Shown: in pieces, positions 24,239 through 33,607 of the stretch
Layout: each line of letters begins with the position of its first letter
Position numbering within the stretch: position 1 is the first letter of the stretch
From: Pseudomonas fragi
GTDB taxonomy: Bacteria; Pseudomonadota; Gammaproteobacteria; Pseudomonadales; Pseudomonadaceae
Assembly: GCF_025426255.1 (NCBI RefSeq)
Contig: NZ_CP104861.1
Span: 3,658,001 to 3,722,000 of the forward strand
DNA: 64,000 nucleotides
Direction: 5' to 3'
The notes under the pieces: model-generated
Told to the model about the DNA's origin: nothing
The model's database searches: none
The model's input: the letters and a program-made list of their open reading frames with translations, nothing else
Translations under genes and position numbers: made by a program

Positions 24239-25962
24239 AGTTCTGGCCCCATCGAGAAGTGCAAACGAACACCGCCATCGTCATCCAGCGCATGGGCCAG
24301 ATCGAGGCGTATCGGGCCAACCGGAGAAATCCAGCGAATACCCACACCGACCCCGGTTTTCAGGCTCGGAAAGTCCAGCGTATTGAATGCGTTGCCCTGG
24401 TCGACAAAAGTCGCCCAGCGCCATTTGTCAGCGAACTGATATTGATACTCAAGGCTGCCAGCCAGCATGTAACGCCCGCCGATGCGATCACCTTCCGAAT
24501 TTTTCGGCGACAGGGTCTGGTAGTCATAGCCACGCACGCTCTGGTCGCCACCGGCAAAGAAGCGCAAGGATGGCGGAATCGATTGGTAGCCATTGGTGGC
24601 ACTGCCGCCAAACTGAATCCGCCCCAAAAAGCGGTGCTTGTCCCACAAGGTGGTCAGCGCCTTGAGCTTCACATCACCATGGAACAGGTTGGTATCGGAC
24701 AACAATCCTTCCTTGGCCACTTGCATATCCGTGGTCACGCTATAACCGTGGCTGGGATCGATACGGTTATCGCTGCGCAATACCGAATAGCTGACGCCTG
24801 GCATCAGCAGGGTACTGAGGCCAGAGTCATCGCCCAGGCGATATTCCTCGTGCTGCCACTTGAGCGACACGACTCGCGTCCAGCCGTTGTCCAGTTTGCT
24901 GTGCCACTCGGGGCCAACCGTGAGCAACTTGCTCAAGGTATCGGTGTTGGCGATTTCTTCATTTTGATAACCCGCGGCAAGACGCAGCTTGTCGGTCAGC
25001 GGCGGGTCCAGCGGGATGTCATACCAGGCGCCTACGTTTTGCTTGGGCTGGGAAATTTCAGATTCGAAACCATAGCTATCGCCCCGCGGGTTGCCCCAGT
25101 GACGCATCCAGCTAGCCTTGCCACGGGCACCGGTGTCGGTCGAAAAACCAAGGCCAAGGGTCATGGTGCGCGGCTTGCGGGTTTCCAGATCAACGTCGAC
25201 CGGAATTACTTGCCCTACAGCGGTACTCGGTGCGGCATCGACACGCACGACTTCAAAATAACCACTGCTTTGCAGGTTTTGATTGAGTTCTGCAACCAGC
25301 TCCGAGTCGTAAGGGGTGTCCGGAGTAAAAGGCACCATGCGTTGCAACAGGGTTTGGTCAAAAGGTGCATCGCCGGCAAAACTGACTTTGCCAAGGAGGA
25401 AACGCGGTCCGCTTTCGTAGACCAGATCGATGTCTGCAAAACCGCCTTTAGGGTCGACCAGCAGTTCGTGCCGAGTAAATTTGCCGTTGAAAAAACCGTA
25501 CCGCAGGGCCCGGTTTTGAATCATCCGCTTGGCGTCTTCGTAGTTGCCCTGATTAAGCACCGCACCCGGTTTCAGATCATCACTGGCCGGGATTTGAAAC
25601 GCCTTGAGCGAGGCGGCCGGGCCTTCGACGCGCACATTGACGTTGCGCAGATGCACCGGTTCGCCGGGATCAATGCGCAACACCAGACGCGGTTTGGCAC
25701 CGGGCTCAACCTCGGCTTCTATGCTGGGCTGGTAGTAACCCAAGGCCTGGGATGCTTTAAGGGCCTGCTCTTGCGCACCACGCTTGAAGCGCAGCAACGC
25801 TTTCTCGTCGCGATCGTCGAGGCTGCCGATATAACCTTCCACGTTGGCCTTGAGGGCGTCGTTTGCCGGGTTGACCTTGACCACCAGCTCGCTTTGGGCA
25901 AACGCCGCAAAACTGCTGAACAGCAGGACAACACCACTGGTAAATCTTCCTGGATACTTCAT
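24235..25962 (-). CDS. tamA: Outer-membrane assembly protein TamA
   Basis: TamA is an Omp85-family outer-membrane beta-barrel. The 575-residue protein has a signal peptide (MKYPGRFTSGVVLLFSSFAAFAQ), three POTRA repeats (about 30-265) and a C-terminal 16-strand barrel with the Omp85 motif FAGGDQSVRGYDYQTL, ending in LHFSMGPEL. I chose the ATG at 25962 over an in-frame GTG at 25980 because it begins the signal sequence. The TGA stop overlaps the tamB start, so the two are coupled. Confidence 0.93.
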   Translation of the reverse strand: MKYPGRFTSGVVLLFSSFAAFAQSELVVKVNPANDALKANVEGYIGSLDDRDEKALLRFKRGAQEQALKASQALGYYQPSIEAEVEPGAKPRLVLRIDPGEPVHLRNVNVRVEGPAASLKAFQIPASDDLKPGAVLNQGNYEDAKRMIQNRALRYGFFNGKFTRHELLVDPKGGFADIDLVYESGPRFLLGKVSFAGDAPFDQTLLQRMVPFTPDTPYDSELVAELNQNLQSSGYFEVVRVDAAPSTAVGQVIPVDVDLETRKPRTMTLGLGFSTDTGARGKASWMRHWGNPRGDSYGFESEISQPKQNVGAWYDIPLDPPLTDKLRLAAGYQNEEIANTDTLSKLLTVGPEWHSKLDNGWTRVVSLKWQHEEYRLGDDSGLSTLLMPGVSYSVLRSDNRIDPSHGYSVTTDMQVAKEGLLSDTNLFHGDVKLKALTTLWDKHRFLGRIQFGGSATNGYQSIPPSLRFFAGGDQSVRGYDYQTLSPKNSEGDRIGGRYMLAGSLEYQYQFADKWRWATFVDQGNAFNTLDFPSLKTGVGVGIRWISPVGPIRLDLAHALDDDGGVRLHFSMGPEL

Positions 25963-26025
25963 AGGCGCGAATGCTATCACGGGCTAGGGTGCGCATAGAG
26001 CGCGTCAATGGGCAGAAACTGGATT

Positions 26026-26676
26026 TTAAGCTTCGTCTACGCGTGAAACCTGTGGATTGGCATGAAAGAACACATGCTCCACAACAGGTCCGACCGCTAC
26101 CTCACCTATTTCCACATAACCCTGACGCTTGTAGAACTCCAGATAGTGCGGGTTCCCGGTGTCGAGCACCACGCCTTCGGAATGTTCGTCTTCGGCACAC
26201 CAGTTATGCACCGCTTCCAGCAACTGCTCGCCATAGTGCAACCCCTGAAATTCTGGATGAATCCCCAACAGCGGCAACATGTGGACTGCATCGCCCGGGA
26301 CGCAGGCCTGTACCGCTTGGTGATAATCCAGATAGCGCCGCGTACAGCTCAAACCGGTACTGAGCAGCATACGCAACTGCCATGCCCAACTTTCAGTGAT
26401 GCCCAGGCGCCTTTGCGGCGGCGCAATCAATGCAACACCCAACAACCGGTCATTGACCAGCAACCCCAACGCGGGCAAATCCTGCAGGAAATGCTGCTTG
26501 ACCAGCTCGCGCACCGTGGCCCTGACCCGCTGTTCGTAACCACTGCGGTTCGCGTTAAACAGAAAGCGGAACGTCGGCTCATGGCGATAGGCCTGATACA
26601 GCAAAGAGCGCGCTTCTCTTGAATAGCCGCTGTCGAGCATCTGAATCTGACTGCTGGCGTTCGACGTTTGCGTCAT
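26026..26676 (-). CDS. GNAT-family N-acetyltransferase
   Basis: A 216-residue protein with a GNAT fold in its second half: HMLPLLGIHPEFQGLHYGEQLLEAVHNW matches motif A with the acetyl-CoA loop (Q-G-x-x-Y-G variant), followed by VVLDTGNPHYLEFYKRQGYVEIGE (motif B). The substrate is unknown. It lies alone between tamA and xthA, divergent from the latter. Confidence 0.83.
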   Translation of the reverse strand: MTQTSNASSQIQMLDSGYSREARSLLYQAYRHEPTFRFLFNANRSGYEQRVRATVRELVKQHFLQDLPALGLLVNDRLLGVALIAPPQRRLGITESWAWQLRMLLSTGLSCTRRYLDYHQAVQACVPGDAVHMLPLLGIHPEFQGLHYGEQLLEAVHNWCAEDEHSEGVVLDTGNPHYLEFYKRQGYVEIGEVAVGPVVEHVFFHANPQVSRVDEA

Positions 26677-26859
26677 GCGATAAATCTCCCGGGCGCGGCC
26701 TGCATGGCAGCGCTTCTAATGCGTACGAACCCCCGAGTGCCACAACAGTTCAATCATGGCCAAGTGCATCCTACGTTAGCAGTGCATTTGACCTACTGCA
26801 CACTGGCCGCTGACGCGTCAGTCCGCTAGCATCGCAGTTTTGCTCAGGACTGCCCGCCC

Positions 26860-27672
26860 ATGAAAATCGTTTCATTCAACATCAATGGCCTGCGCGCTAG
26901 GCCGCATCAACTGGCAGCCCTGATCGAAAAACATCAGCCAGACGTGATCGGCCTGCAAGAAACCAAAGTCCATGACGACCAGTTCCCCCTCGCCGACATC
27001 GAAGCGCTGGGTTATCACGTGCACTTTCATGGCCAAAAAGGCCATTACGGTGTCGCCCTGCTCTCGCGCCAGGCGCCGCTGGAACTGCATAAAGGTTTCG
27101 CCAGCGACGAAGAAGATGCGCAACGGCGTTTTATCTGGGGCACTTTCGCCGACGAAAACGGCCAGCCCGTGACCATCATGAACGGTTACTTCCCACAGGG
27201 CGAAAGCCGCGACCACCCTACCAAGTTTCCGGCCAAGCAGCGTTTTTACAGCGACCTGCAGCAGTTGCTCGAAAGCCAGTTCAGCAACGAACAACCGCTG
27301 GTGGTGATGGGTGATATCAATATTTCCCCACAGGACTGCGACATCGGCATCGGCCCGGACAACGCCAAGCGCTGGCTGAAAACCGGCAAGTGCAGCTTTT
27401 TGCCGGAAGAGCGCGAGTGGCTGGAACGCCTAAAGGGCTGGGGGCTGGTAGACAGCTTCCGTTATCTGCACCCGGACGTGGCCGACCGCTTCAGCTGGTT
27501 CGACTACCGCAGCCGCGGTTTTGAAGACGAGCCCAAGCGCGGCCTGCGGATTGACGTGATCCTCGCCTCCGAGGGGCTGGTGCCACGGATCAAGGCGGCG
27601 GGAGTCGACTACGACCTGCGCGGCATGGAAAAACCATCAGACCATGCACCGATCTGGCTGGAATTGAGCTGA
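26860..27672 (+). CDS. xthA: Exodeoxyribonuclease III (AP endonuclease)
   Basis: This 270-residue DNA repair enzyme cuts DNA at abasic sites and degrades 3' ends. All family landmarks are present: [26 protein letters not shown] (metal Glu), [17 protein letters not shown] (Asp and Asn), [25 protein letters not shown], and the catalytic [10 protein letters not shown] at the end. Length matches E. coli Xth (268). The ATG at 26860 begins the conserved first strand. Confidence 0.96.
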   Translation: MKIVSFNINGLRARPHQLAALIEKHQPDVIGLQETKVHDDQFPLADIEALGYHVHFHGQKGHYGVALLSRQAPLELHKGFASDEEDAQRRFIWGTFADENGQPVTIMNGYFPQGESRDHPTKFPAKQRFYSDLQQLLESQFSNEQPLVVMGDINISPQDCDIGIGPDNAKRWLKTGKCSFLPEEREWLERLKGWGLVDSFRYLHPDVADRFSWFDYRSRGFEDEPKRGLRIDVILASEGLVPRIKAAGVDYDLRGMEKPSDHAPIWLELS

Positions 27673-27679
27673 GTGGCCT

Positions 27680-27826
27680 GTAGCCGCTGAGGAGCGCAGC
27701 GGGGCTGCGTTCGGCGGCGTATCCGTCGTGAAACCTGAGCACTCAATTTGTCTGTCACATTGAGGCGCCTGATTTGCGACGACTCCTTCGCCGAACGCAG
27801 CCTCGTTCCTCCGGCAGCGGCTACAG
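27680..27826. repeat. REPIN E, TGTAGCCGCTG family
   Basis: Two inverted copies of the TGTAGCCGCTG..GAGG..GGCTGCG unit face each other across about 70 bases. No TGTAGATACT outer boxes are present. It lies between xthA and the PstS-OmpA gene. Confidence 0.85.
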
Positions 27827-27903
27827 GAAACCGTGTCATCGGCTTGCAACTTTTCTGACTTAAATTGCATGCACTTCTATGGCCCCCAGGAAGGTGCCCG
27901 CTG

Positions 27904-29211
27904 ATGCTGCGCTTTATGTCGTTGACCCTGTTCTGCACCATGACCAGCCTGGTCATTGCTGCCGACTTGCACATACAGGGTTCCAACACTATCGGCGCCA
28001 ACCTCGGCCCGGCGCTGGTGGCGGCCATGCTGGCCGAGCAAGGGCTGCATGACATCCATAGCGTCCCCGTCGTCCCTCCCAACGAACACAGTATTGTCGG
28101 CACCAACGCGCAAGGTCAGCAGATCCGCGTGGATGTTGCTGCACACGGCTCGGGGACCGGTTTCGCTGCACTTGCCTCTGGGCAGGCGGATCTGGTGGCC
28201 TCATCGCGACCAATCAAGGACCGTGAGCTGGTCGACCTCGAACGCTTGGGTGACCTGAAAAGCCCTGACGCCGAGCAGGTAATTGCCATCGACGGGCTGG
28301 CGATTATTCTTCACCCACGCAACCCGCTCAATCAACTCAACACCGAACAGCTGGCACAGATTTTCAGCGGCCAGATCAACCGCTGGGAACAACTGGGCGG
28401 CATCGGCGGCGCCATCCATTTATATGCTCGCGATAATCAATCCGGCACCTGGGAAATCTTCAAGGAGCTGGTCTTGAACCGCAGCGAGCACCCCTTGAGC
28501 AGCACCGCGAAACGCTTTGAATCCAGCGAGCAGCTGTCGGATGCGGTCAGCCACGATCCGCAAGCCATTGGTTTTATCGGCCTGCCTTATATCCGCGAGG
28601 CCAAAGCAGTAGCCATCATCGATGGCGCATCGCAACCGATGCTGCCGCTTACCAGTCTGATCGCCAGCGAGGATTACCCCTTGTCGCGGCGACTGTTCTT
28701 TTACCTGCCACCCTCTACGAACAATCCCTGGGCCAAGGCGTTGATTACCTTTACCCAAAGCCCTCAAGGCCAGGCCATCGTTGCACAAAACGGTTTTGTC
28801 GCCCAAAGCGTACAGGCAGGCAGTGTGCTTCCCGGTGCACATATGCCTCTGGACTACCAAACCCTGGCCAGAGAAGCGCAGCGCCTGTCAGTCAACTTTC
28901 GTTTTGAAGAAGGCAGTGCCTCGCTGGATAACAAGGCACGCCAGGACTTGTTGCGGGTCGTCGAGTACCTGACCGCCACCGGCAAGCTCAACAAACAGGT
29001 AACGCTGGTAGGTTTTGGCGATGCCAAGGATGACCCGGAGCGAGCACAACTGCTGTCGAAATTGCGGGCAATGGCTGTACGCCGCGAGCTGGTTAAAAAT
29101 GGCGTGGTATTGCGCGAGATTCGCGGCTACGGCGCACAAATGCCGGTAGCGGCCAACACCGAAGATGAAGGCCGCCTCAAGAACCGCCGGGTTGAGGTGT
29201 GGGTGTATTGA
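27904..29211 (+). CDS. Phosphate-binding (PstS-like) protein fused to an OmpA-like domain
   Basis: The 435-residue protein has a signal peptide (MLRFMSLTLFCTMTSLVIAAD), a PstS-like periplasmic binding domain (about 22-290: IQGSNTIGANLG, SGQADLVASSRPIKDREL, LNTEQLAQIFSGQINRWEQLGG, YARDNQSGTWEIFKELVL) and a C-terminal OmpA/MotB peptidoglycan-binding domain (about 318-435: VNFRFEEGSASLDNKARQDLLRV, GFGDAKDDPERAQLLSKLRAMAVRREL, GYGAQMPVAAN...NRRVEVWV). It may hold phosphate or another anion near the cell wall. AGGAAGG precedes ATG 27904. A substrate-binding and an OmpA module together is seen in some Pseudomonas proteins; the function is not established. Confidence 0.85.
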   Translation: MLRFMSLTLFCTMTSLVIAADLHIQGSNTIGANLGPALVAAMLAEQGLHDIHSVPVVPPNEHSIVGTNAQGQQIRVDVAAHGSGTGFAALASGQADLVASSRPIKDRELVDLERLGDLKSPDAEQVIAIDGLAIILHPRNPLNQLNTEQLAQIFSGQINRWEQLGGIGGAIHLYARDNQSGTWEIFKELVLNRSEHPLSSTAKRFESSEQLSDAVSHDPQAIGFIGLPYIREAKAVAIIDGASQPMLPLTSLIASEDYPLSRRLFFYLPPSTNNPWAKALITFTQSPQGQAIVAQNGFVAQSVQAGSVLPGAHMPLDYQTLAREAQRLSVNFRFEEGSASLDNKARQDLLRVVEYLTATGKLNKQVTLVGFGDAKDDPERAQLLSKLRAMAVRRELVKNGVVLREIRGYGAQMPVAANTEDEGRLKNRRVEVWVY

Positions 29212-29231
29212 CTGCACAGGATCAAAGCCCG

Positions 29232-30437
29232 TCACTCCACATATTTGTCCAGCTCAAACTTGCCCACCGCTGCCCGGTGTACTTCATCCGGGCCATCGGC
29301 CAGACGCAGCGTGCGCTGCATGGCGTACATATAAGCCAGCGGAAAATCCCCCGACACCCCTGCCCCGCCATGAATCTGAATTGCCCGATCAATCACTTTC
29401 AACGCAACGTTCGGGGCGATGACCTTGATCTGGGCGATTTCACTTTTCGCCACCTTGTTACCCACGGTGTCCATCATGTACGCGGCTTTAAGCGTCAACA
29501 GCCGCGCCATGTCGATCTCCATCCGCGAGTCGGCGATTTTGTCGATATTGGCCCCCAGACGTGCCAGCGGTTTGCCGAACGCGGTGCGCCCCAACGAGCG
29601 TTTACACATCAATTCCAATGCCCGCTCGGCCATGCCAACAGAGCGCATGCAGTGGTGGATTCGCCCCGGCCCAAGGCGGCCTTGAGCAATTTCAAAACCG
29701 CGCCCTTCGCCCAGCAAGACATTTTCGTAGGGCACTCGCACATTATCGAACAGTACTTCGGCATGCCCGTGGGGCGCATCGTCATAACCGAACACCGGCA
29801 ATGGCCGTACGATTTTCACCCCCGGCGTGTCGATGGGCACCAGGATCATCGAGTGCTGCTGATGACGCGGGTTTTCGGGATTGCTCAACCCCATGAAAAT
29901 CAGAATTTTGCAGCGCGGGTCACAGGCGCCGGACGTCCACCATTTACGGCCATTGATCACCCATTCTTCACCCTCACGCACAGCACGGGCAGCCATATTG
30001 GTTGCATCCGATGAGGCCACATCCGGCTCGGTCATCGCGAACGCCGAGCGTATTTCGCCCCGCAGCAGTGGTGCCAGCCACTGTTGTTTTTGCGCCTCGC
30101 TGGCGTAACGCACCAGCACCTCCATATTGCCGGTGTCGGGCGCCGAGCAATTGAACGGCTCCGAACCCAGCATCGAGCGGCCCATGATTTCCGCCAGAGG
30201 CGCGTATTCCAGATTGGTTAACCCGGCACCCAGTTCGGACTCGGGCAAGAACAGGTTCCACAGGCCTTCAGCCTGGGCCTTGAGTTTCAGCTCTTGCATG
30301 ATCGCTGTCGGCTGCCAGCGATCGCCTTCAGCCACCTGCTGATCGAAGATCGCTTCCGCCGGGTAAACATAGGCGTCCATAAACGCTGTCACACGCTCGC
30401 GCAGTACCTGAACTTTCGGGGAATAAGCGAAATCCAT
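29232..30437 (-). CDS. Acyl-CoA dehydrogenase
   Basis: This 401-residue FAD enzyme oxidises acyl-CoA to the 2,3-enoyl form. It shows the family signatures [20 protein letters not shown] and [32 protein letters not shown]; the latter resembles the ACAD10/11-type subgroup ([13 protein letters not shown]). No basic residue pattern allows the chain length to be read. A LysR gene at 30596 is divergent and probably controls it. Confidence 0.88.
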   Translation of the reverse strand: MDFAYSPKVQVLRERVTAFMDAYVYPAEAIFDQQVAEGDRWQPTAIMQELKLKAQAEGLWNLFLPESELGAGLTNLEYAPLAEIMGRSMLGSEPFNCSAPDTGNMEVLVRYASEAQKQQWLAPLLRGEIRSAFAMTEPDVASSDATNMAARAVREGEEWVINGRKWWTSGACDPRCKILIFMGLSNPENPRHQQHSMILVPIDTPGVKIVRPLPVFGYDDAPHGHAEVLFDNVRVPYENVLLGEGRGFEIAQGRLGPGRIHHCMRSVGMAERALELMCKRSLGRTAFGKPLARLGANIDKIADSRMEIDMARLLTLKAAYMMDTVGNKVAKSEIAQIKVIAPNVALKVIDRAIQIHGGAGVSGDFPLAYMYAMQRTLRLADGPDEVHRAAVGKFELDKYVE

Positions 30438-30595
30438 GGGTGGCTACCTTCTACCGGGAATGTCGAAAAATACTGATGCCCGATGCTAGATCAGCCCGCC
30501 TTTATTTGCGCCACCTATTAACAGCGTGTATTACCATTCATAAGCAATATATGATTCACCCGCAGCCCTATAACTAACAACAAGAGTCACGTCCC

Positions 30596-31549
30596 ATGAA
30601 CCTGAACAAGGTTGATCTCAATCTGTTTATCGTCTTCGACGCCATCTACACCGAAGCCAACCTGACCCGCGCCGGGCAAATCATCGGCATCACGCAACCA
30701 GCCGTGTCCAATGCACTGGCGCGATTGCGCGAGAGTTTCAACGACCCGCTGTTCGTCCGTACCGCCCAGGGCATGGTGCCGACGCCAATGGCACAAAACA
30801 TCATCAGCCCGGTGCGCAGTGCCCTCGCGCTGTTGCGCGTATCCGTTCAGGAAAGCCGCACCTTCAACCCCCTGCAAGCCAACAAGACCTACCGTATCAG
30901 CATGACTGACCTGACCGAAGCGGTGATTTTGCCGCCGTTATTTCAGCGCTTGCGGCGTCAGGCGCCATCAGTGGTGGTCGAGAGCTTTCTCTCCCATCGA
31001 CGTGAGACCACCAGTGATCTGGCGGCAGGACGGCTGGATTTTGCGGTGGATGCGCCACTCAATACCGACCCGCAAGTGCGCCATATCAAGTTGATGGAAG
31101 ACCGCTATGTCTGCGCCATGCGCCAAGGCCATCCATTAGCCAGCAACGCGACCCTGAGCCTGGATGAGTACCTAGCACTGACCCATATTCATATTTCGAC
31201 CCGGCGCAATGGCCTGGGTGAAGTAGACCTGGCACTGGGAAAAATGGGCCTGCAACGCAAGATCACCCTGCGCTCCCAGCATTACCTGATGGCCTCCAAT
31301 GTGCTGCAACAAACCGACATGGTCATGACCGTGCCCGAACGTTTTGCCCGGCGCCATGCCCTGCACTTTGTGCCATTGCCGCTCAATGAGTTGCCCAACG
31401 TGGAAACCCACTTGTATTGGCACGAAAGCACCGAGCAAGACCCGGCCAATCGCTGGATGCGTGAGCAACTGATCGAGCTGTGCCAACAGCAAGTGAAATC
31501 CGAAGCTGCGAGCTTGCTTGACGTATACGTCAAGCAGCCATTAGTTTAA
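30596..31549 (+). CDS. LysR-family transcriptional regulator
   Basis: The 317-residue protein starts MNLNKVDLNLFIVFDAIYTEANLTRAGQIIGITQPAVSNALARLRESFNDPLFVRT, a NodD/LeuO-like LysR helix-turn-helix with the long RLRE..DPLFVR wing. The effector domain follows. It is divergent from the acyl-CoA dehydrogenase gene, which is its likely target, and lies 26 bases before the MerR-type liuR-like gene. Confidence 0.87.
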   Translation: MNLNKVDLNLFIVFDAIYTEANLTRAGQIIGITQPAVSNALARLRESFNDPLFVRTAQGMVPTPMAQNIISPVRSALALLRVSVQESRTFNPLQANKTYRISMTDLTEAVILPPLFQRLRRQAPSVVVESFLSHRRETTSDLAAGRLDFAVDAPLNTDPQVRHIKLMEDRYVCAMRQGHPLASNATLSLDEYLALTHIHISTRRNGLGEVDLALGKMGLQRKITLRSQHYLMASNVLQQTDMVMTVPERFARRHALHFVPLPLNELPNVETHLYWHESTEQDPANRWMREQLIELCQQQVKSEAASLLDVYVKQPLV

Positions 31550-31575
31550 GAGCACGATTCTTCCAGAGCCCGCCC

Positions 31576-31974
31576 ATGAGCAGCCAGACGTACAGTATTT
31601 CCGACCTTGCCCGCGAGCTCGACATCACCACCCGTGCCATTCGTTTTTATGAAGAACAAGGTTTGCTCGCCCCCGAGCGACGCGGCCAGGAGCGGGTGTA
31701 TTCGCCACGGGACAAGGTCAGCCTGAAATTGATCCTGCGCGGCAAGCGCATCGGTTTCTCACTGGCCGAATGCCGCGAGCTGATCGAGCTTTACGACCCC
31801 ACCAGCGGCAATCAAAAGCAGCTCAACAGCATGCTGGGCAAAATCGCCGAACGCCGCGAGCAGCTGGAGCAGCAGTTACTGGATATCCAGCAAATGCAGC
31901 TGGAACTGGATACCGCCGAGGAACGCTGTATCCAGGCGCTGGAACAGACCATTAGCAGCCAGGCGACCAATTAG
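31576..31974 (+). CDS. liuR: MerR-family regulator of leucine/isovalerate catabolism
   Basis: A 132-residue MerR protein: helix-turn-helix YSISDLARELDITTRAIRFYEEQGLLAPERRGQERVYSPRD (about 6-46) followed by a long dimerisation helix (about 80-125). No metal-binding cysteines. LiuR regulates leucine and branched-chain acyl-CoA genes in many gammaproteobacteria; here the next gene is HMG-CoA lyase and two LiuR-like operators lie upstream of liuA at 35381-35438. The assignment rests on this context plus similarity. Confidence 0.82.
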   Translation: MSSQTYSISDLARELDITTRAIRFYEEQGLLAPERRGQERVYSPRDKVSLKLILRGKRIGFSLAECRELIELYDPTSGNQKQLNSMLGKIAERREQLEQQLLDIQQMQLELDTAEERCIQALEQTISSQATN

Positions 31975-32026
31975 ACGCTGATACCCGCTCCCACAGGGTA
32001 TCCCCACACAGATACGGTGAATCCCC

Positions 32027-32923
32027 ATGACACTTCCAACCTATGTGCGCTTGATCGAAGTTGGCCCCCGCGACGGTCTGCAAAATGAGGCTCAACCCAT
32101 CAGCGTCGCCGACAAGGTGCAATTGGTTGATGCCCTGACCGACGCCGGGCTGGGCTATATCGAGGTCGGCAGTTTTGTATCGCCCAAGTGGGTGCCGCAA
32201 ATGGCCGGTTCAGCTGAGGTCTTTGCGCAAATCCAGCGCAAGCCGGGGGTGGTCTACGGTGCACTGGCACCAAACATGCGCGGGTTTGAAGATGCCGTGG
32301 CGGCAGGCGTAAAAGAGGTCGCGGTATTTGCCGCGGCATCCGAAGCTTTCTCGCAACGCAATATCAACTGCTCGATCAGCGAAAGCCTGGCGCGCTTTGT
32401 GCCCATCATCGAAGCCGCCCAACAGCACGGCATCAGCGTACGCGGCTATGTGTCCTGTGTGCTCGGCTGCCCCTATGAAGGTCAGGTCAGCGCGCAGCAG
32501 GTCGCGCAGGTAGCAAAAGAGCTGTACGCCATGGGCTGTTACGAAGTGTCGCTGGGCGACACCATTGGCACCGGAACACCTACGGCCACGCGAGCGATGT
32601 TTGAGGCAGTAACCGCTTACGTACCTCGGGAAAAACTCGCCGGGCATTTCCACGATACCTACGGCCAGGCACTGGTGAATATCTACGCCAGCCTGCAGGA
32701 AGGCATCGCGGTGTTCGACAGCTCGATTGCCGGCCTCGGCGGCTGCCCTTATGCCAAGGGCGCCAGCGGTAACGTGGCCACAGAAGATGTGCTGTACATG
32801 CTCAACGGCATGGGCATCGAAACCGGGATCGACATGGACAAGCTGTTACTGGCCGGTGAACACATCTGCAACGTGCTGGGCCGTGTTACCGGGTCACGGG
32901 TAGCAAAGGCCCGCCAGGGCTAA
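32027..32923 (+). CDS. liuE: Hydroxymethylglutaryl-CoA lyase
   Basis: This enzyme splits HMG-CoA into acetyl-CoA and acetoacetate, the last step of leucine breakdown. The 298-residue TIM-barrel protein shows the metal and substrate motifs [38 protein letters not shown] and the active-site signature [26 protein letters not shown], with the catalytic Cys in GGCP. The gene is called mvaB or liuE in Pseudomonas. It follows liuR and has its own terminator before the sRNA gene. Confidence 0.95.
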   Translation: MTLPTYVRLIEVGPRDGLQNEAQPISVADKVQLVDALTDAGLGYIEVGSFVSPKWVPQMAGSAEVFAQIQRKPGVVYGALAPNMRGFEDAVAAGVKEVAVFAAASEAFSQRNINCSISESLARFVPIIEAAQQHGISVRGYVSCVLGCPYEGQVSAQQVAQVAKELYAMGCYEVSLGDTIGTGTPTATRAMFEAVTAYVPREKLAGHFHDTYGQALVNIYASLQEGIAVFDSSIAGLGGCPYAKGASGNVATEDVLYMLNGMGIETGIDMDKLLLAGEHICNVLGRVTGSRVAKARQG

Positions 32924-32937
32924 AAAGTGTTCCATGG

Positions 32938-32968
32938 TGTTACCTCGTGTTCCCACAAACGAGTAACA
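32938..32968. promoter_or_regulatory. Candidate CbrB upstream activating sequence of the sRNA
   Basis: TGTTAC and GTAACA form an inverted repeat with 19 bases between, itself containing CTCGT..ACGAG. The site lies about 85-115 bases before a sigma-54 promoter, the usual distance for an enhancer. CbrB is known to activate crcZ and crcY in Pseudomonas; my memory of its site is TGTTAC-N14-GTAACA, so the spacing here is off. Confidence 0.4.
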
Positions 32969-32975
32969 CGGAAAC

Positions 32976-33007
32976 AAACCGGCCATACCTATGGCCGGTT
33001 TTTTATT
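32976..33007 (+). terminator. Rho-independent terminator of liuE
   Basis: The stem AACCGGCCAT / ATGGCCGGTT with loop ACCT is followed by TTTTTTATT. Confidence 0.93.
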
Positions 33008-33050
33008 GTCAAAAATCACAAGTCGTTGATTTATAAGGGTTTTCAAAAGT

Positions 33051-33066
33051 TGGCACGGCTCCTGCT
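33051..33066 (+). promoter_or_regulatory. Sigma-54 promoter of the Crc-sequestering sRNA
   Basis: TGGCACGGCTCCTGCT matches the -24/-12 consensus TGGCAC-N5-TTGC, with GG and GC separated by ten bases. The predicted start is around 33076, directly before the first A-rich motif. Confidence 0.82.
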
Positions 33067-33075
33067 ATCTCTATG

Positions 33076-33461
33076 GCATAACAAGAATAAAAACCGCAGC
33101 AACATAATAAAAACAATACGAAACGACTCTGACATAACAAAAACAACACGGCAGAGACGCAGCTAACAGATTTTTTTGGAGAAGGTTTACTTTTCCGAGG
33201 CGCCTAAAAGCCACCTCGCAACCGGGCAGAGAATAATAAAACTACCTTCAGGTAGCACCCGCACAGGTTGGATCACAGGTTTGATAGCCAGTGATAAAAG
33301 TGGATCAGCGCTCAAAAAAATACGTTTGCTCTTGACCCCGGATGGGGGTCGCAAAAAAACGCAGCAAAGGGTGAGTTCCAAAAACAACAATAAACCGCCC
33401 TTCAATAATAAAAAAAGAGCATGCAACGACATATTAAAGGGGAGCCCAGGCTCCCCTTTGT
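33076..33461 (+). ncRNA. crcY: CrcZ/CrcY-type small RNA that sequesters Hfq-Crc
   Basis: About 386 bases lie between a sigma-54 promoter and a strong terminator, with no credible ORF. The sequence carries six clusters of A-rich AANAANAA motifs, the Hfq/Crc binding form: at about 33080-33094, 33102-33117, 33136-33148, 33230-33241, 33378-33394 and 33404-33418. CrcZ, CrcY and CrcX work as decoys that remove Hfq-Crc from target mRNAs and relieve carbon catabolite repression; transcription depends on CbrAB and RpoN. In P. putida crcY lies next to the HMG-CoA lyase gene, as here, so I favour crcY over crcX; this recollection should be checked. The 5' end is estimated from the promoter. Confidence 0.87.
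33436..33461 (+). terminator. Terminator of the CrcY-like sRNA
   Basis: A perfect 11-bp stem (AAAGGGGAGCC / GGCTCCCCTTT) closes a two-base loop and runs into TTTG. Confidence 0.9.
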
Positions 33462-33504
33462 GTTGTCCGGGATTTGATATTTTGCCAAATCACATGCGAC
33501 TCAT

Positions 33505-33590
33505 GTGGGAGCGAGCCTGCTCGCGATGGACTTCACCTCGGTTTACCTGATAAACCGCAGCGACTGCATCGCGAGCAAGCCCGCTCCCAC
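33505..33590. repeat. REPIN F, GTGGGAGCGAGC family
   Basis: Two inverted GTGGGAGCGAGC(C) palindromes are separated by about 45 bases and end as GAGCAAGCCCGCTCCCAC. A small GGTTTA..TAAACC repeat is in the centre. Confidence 0.88.
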
Positions 33591-33607
33591 AAAAAACAAA
33601 TAGTGCC

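Noticed and set aside
22982..25998. Long plus-strand frames opposite tamB and tamA (485 and 579 codons)
   Set aside because: They lie antisense to tamBA, which have clear domains. The products have no recognisable motif and atypical composition.
33176..33550. 124-codon plus-strand frame inside the sRNA region
   Set aside because: It runs through the CA-motif sRNA and its terminator into a REPIN, with Lys/Asn-rich sequence produced by the A-rich motifs. The sRNA explanation is better.
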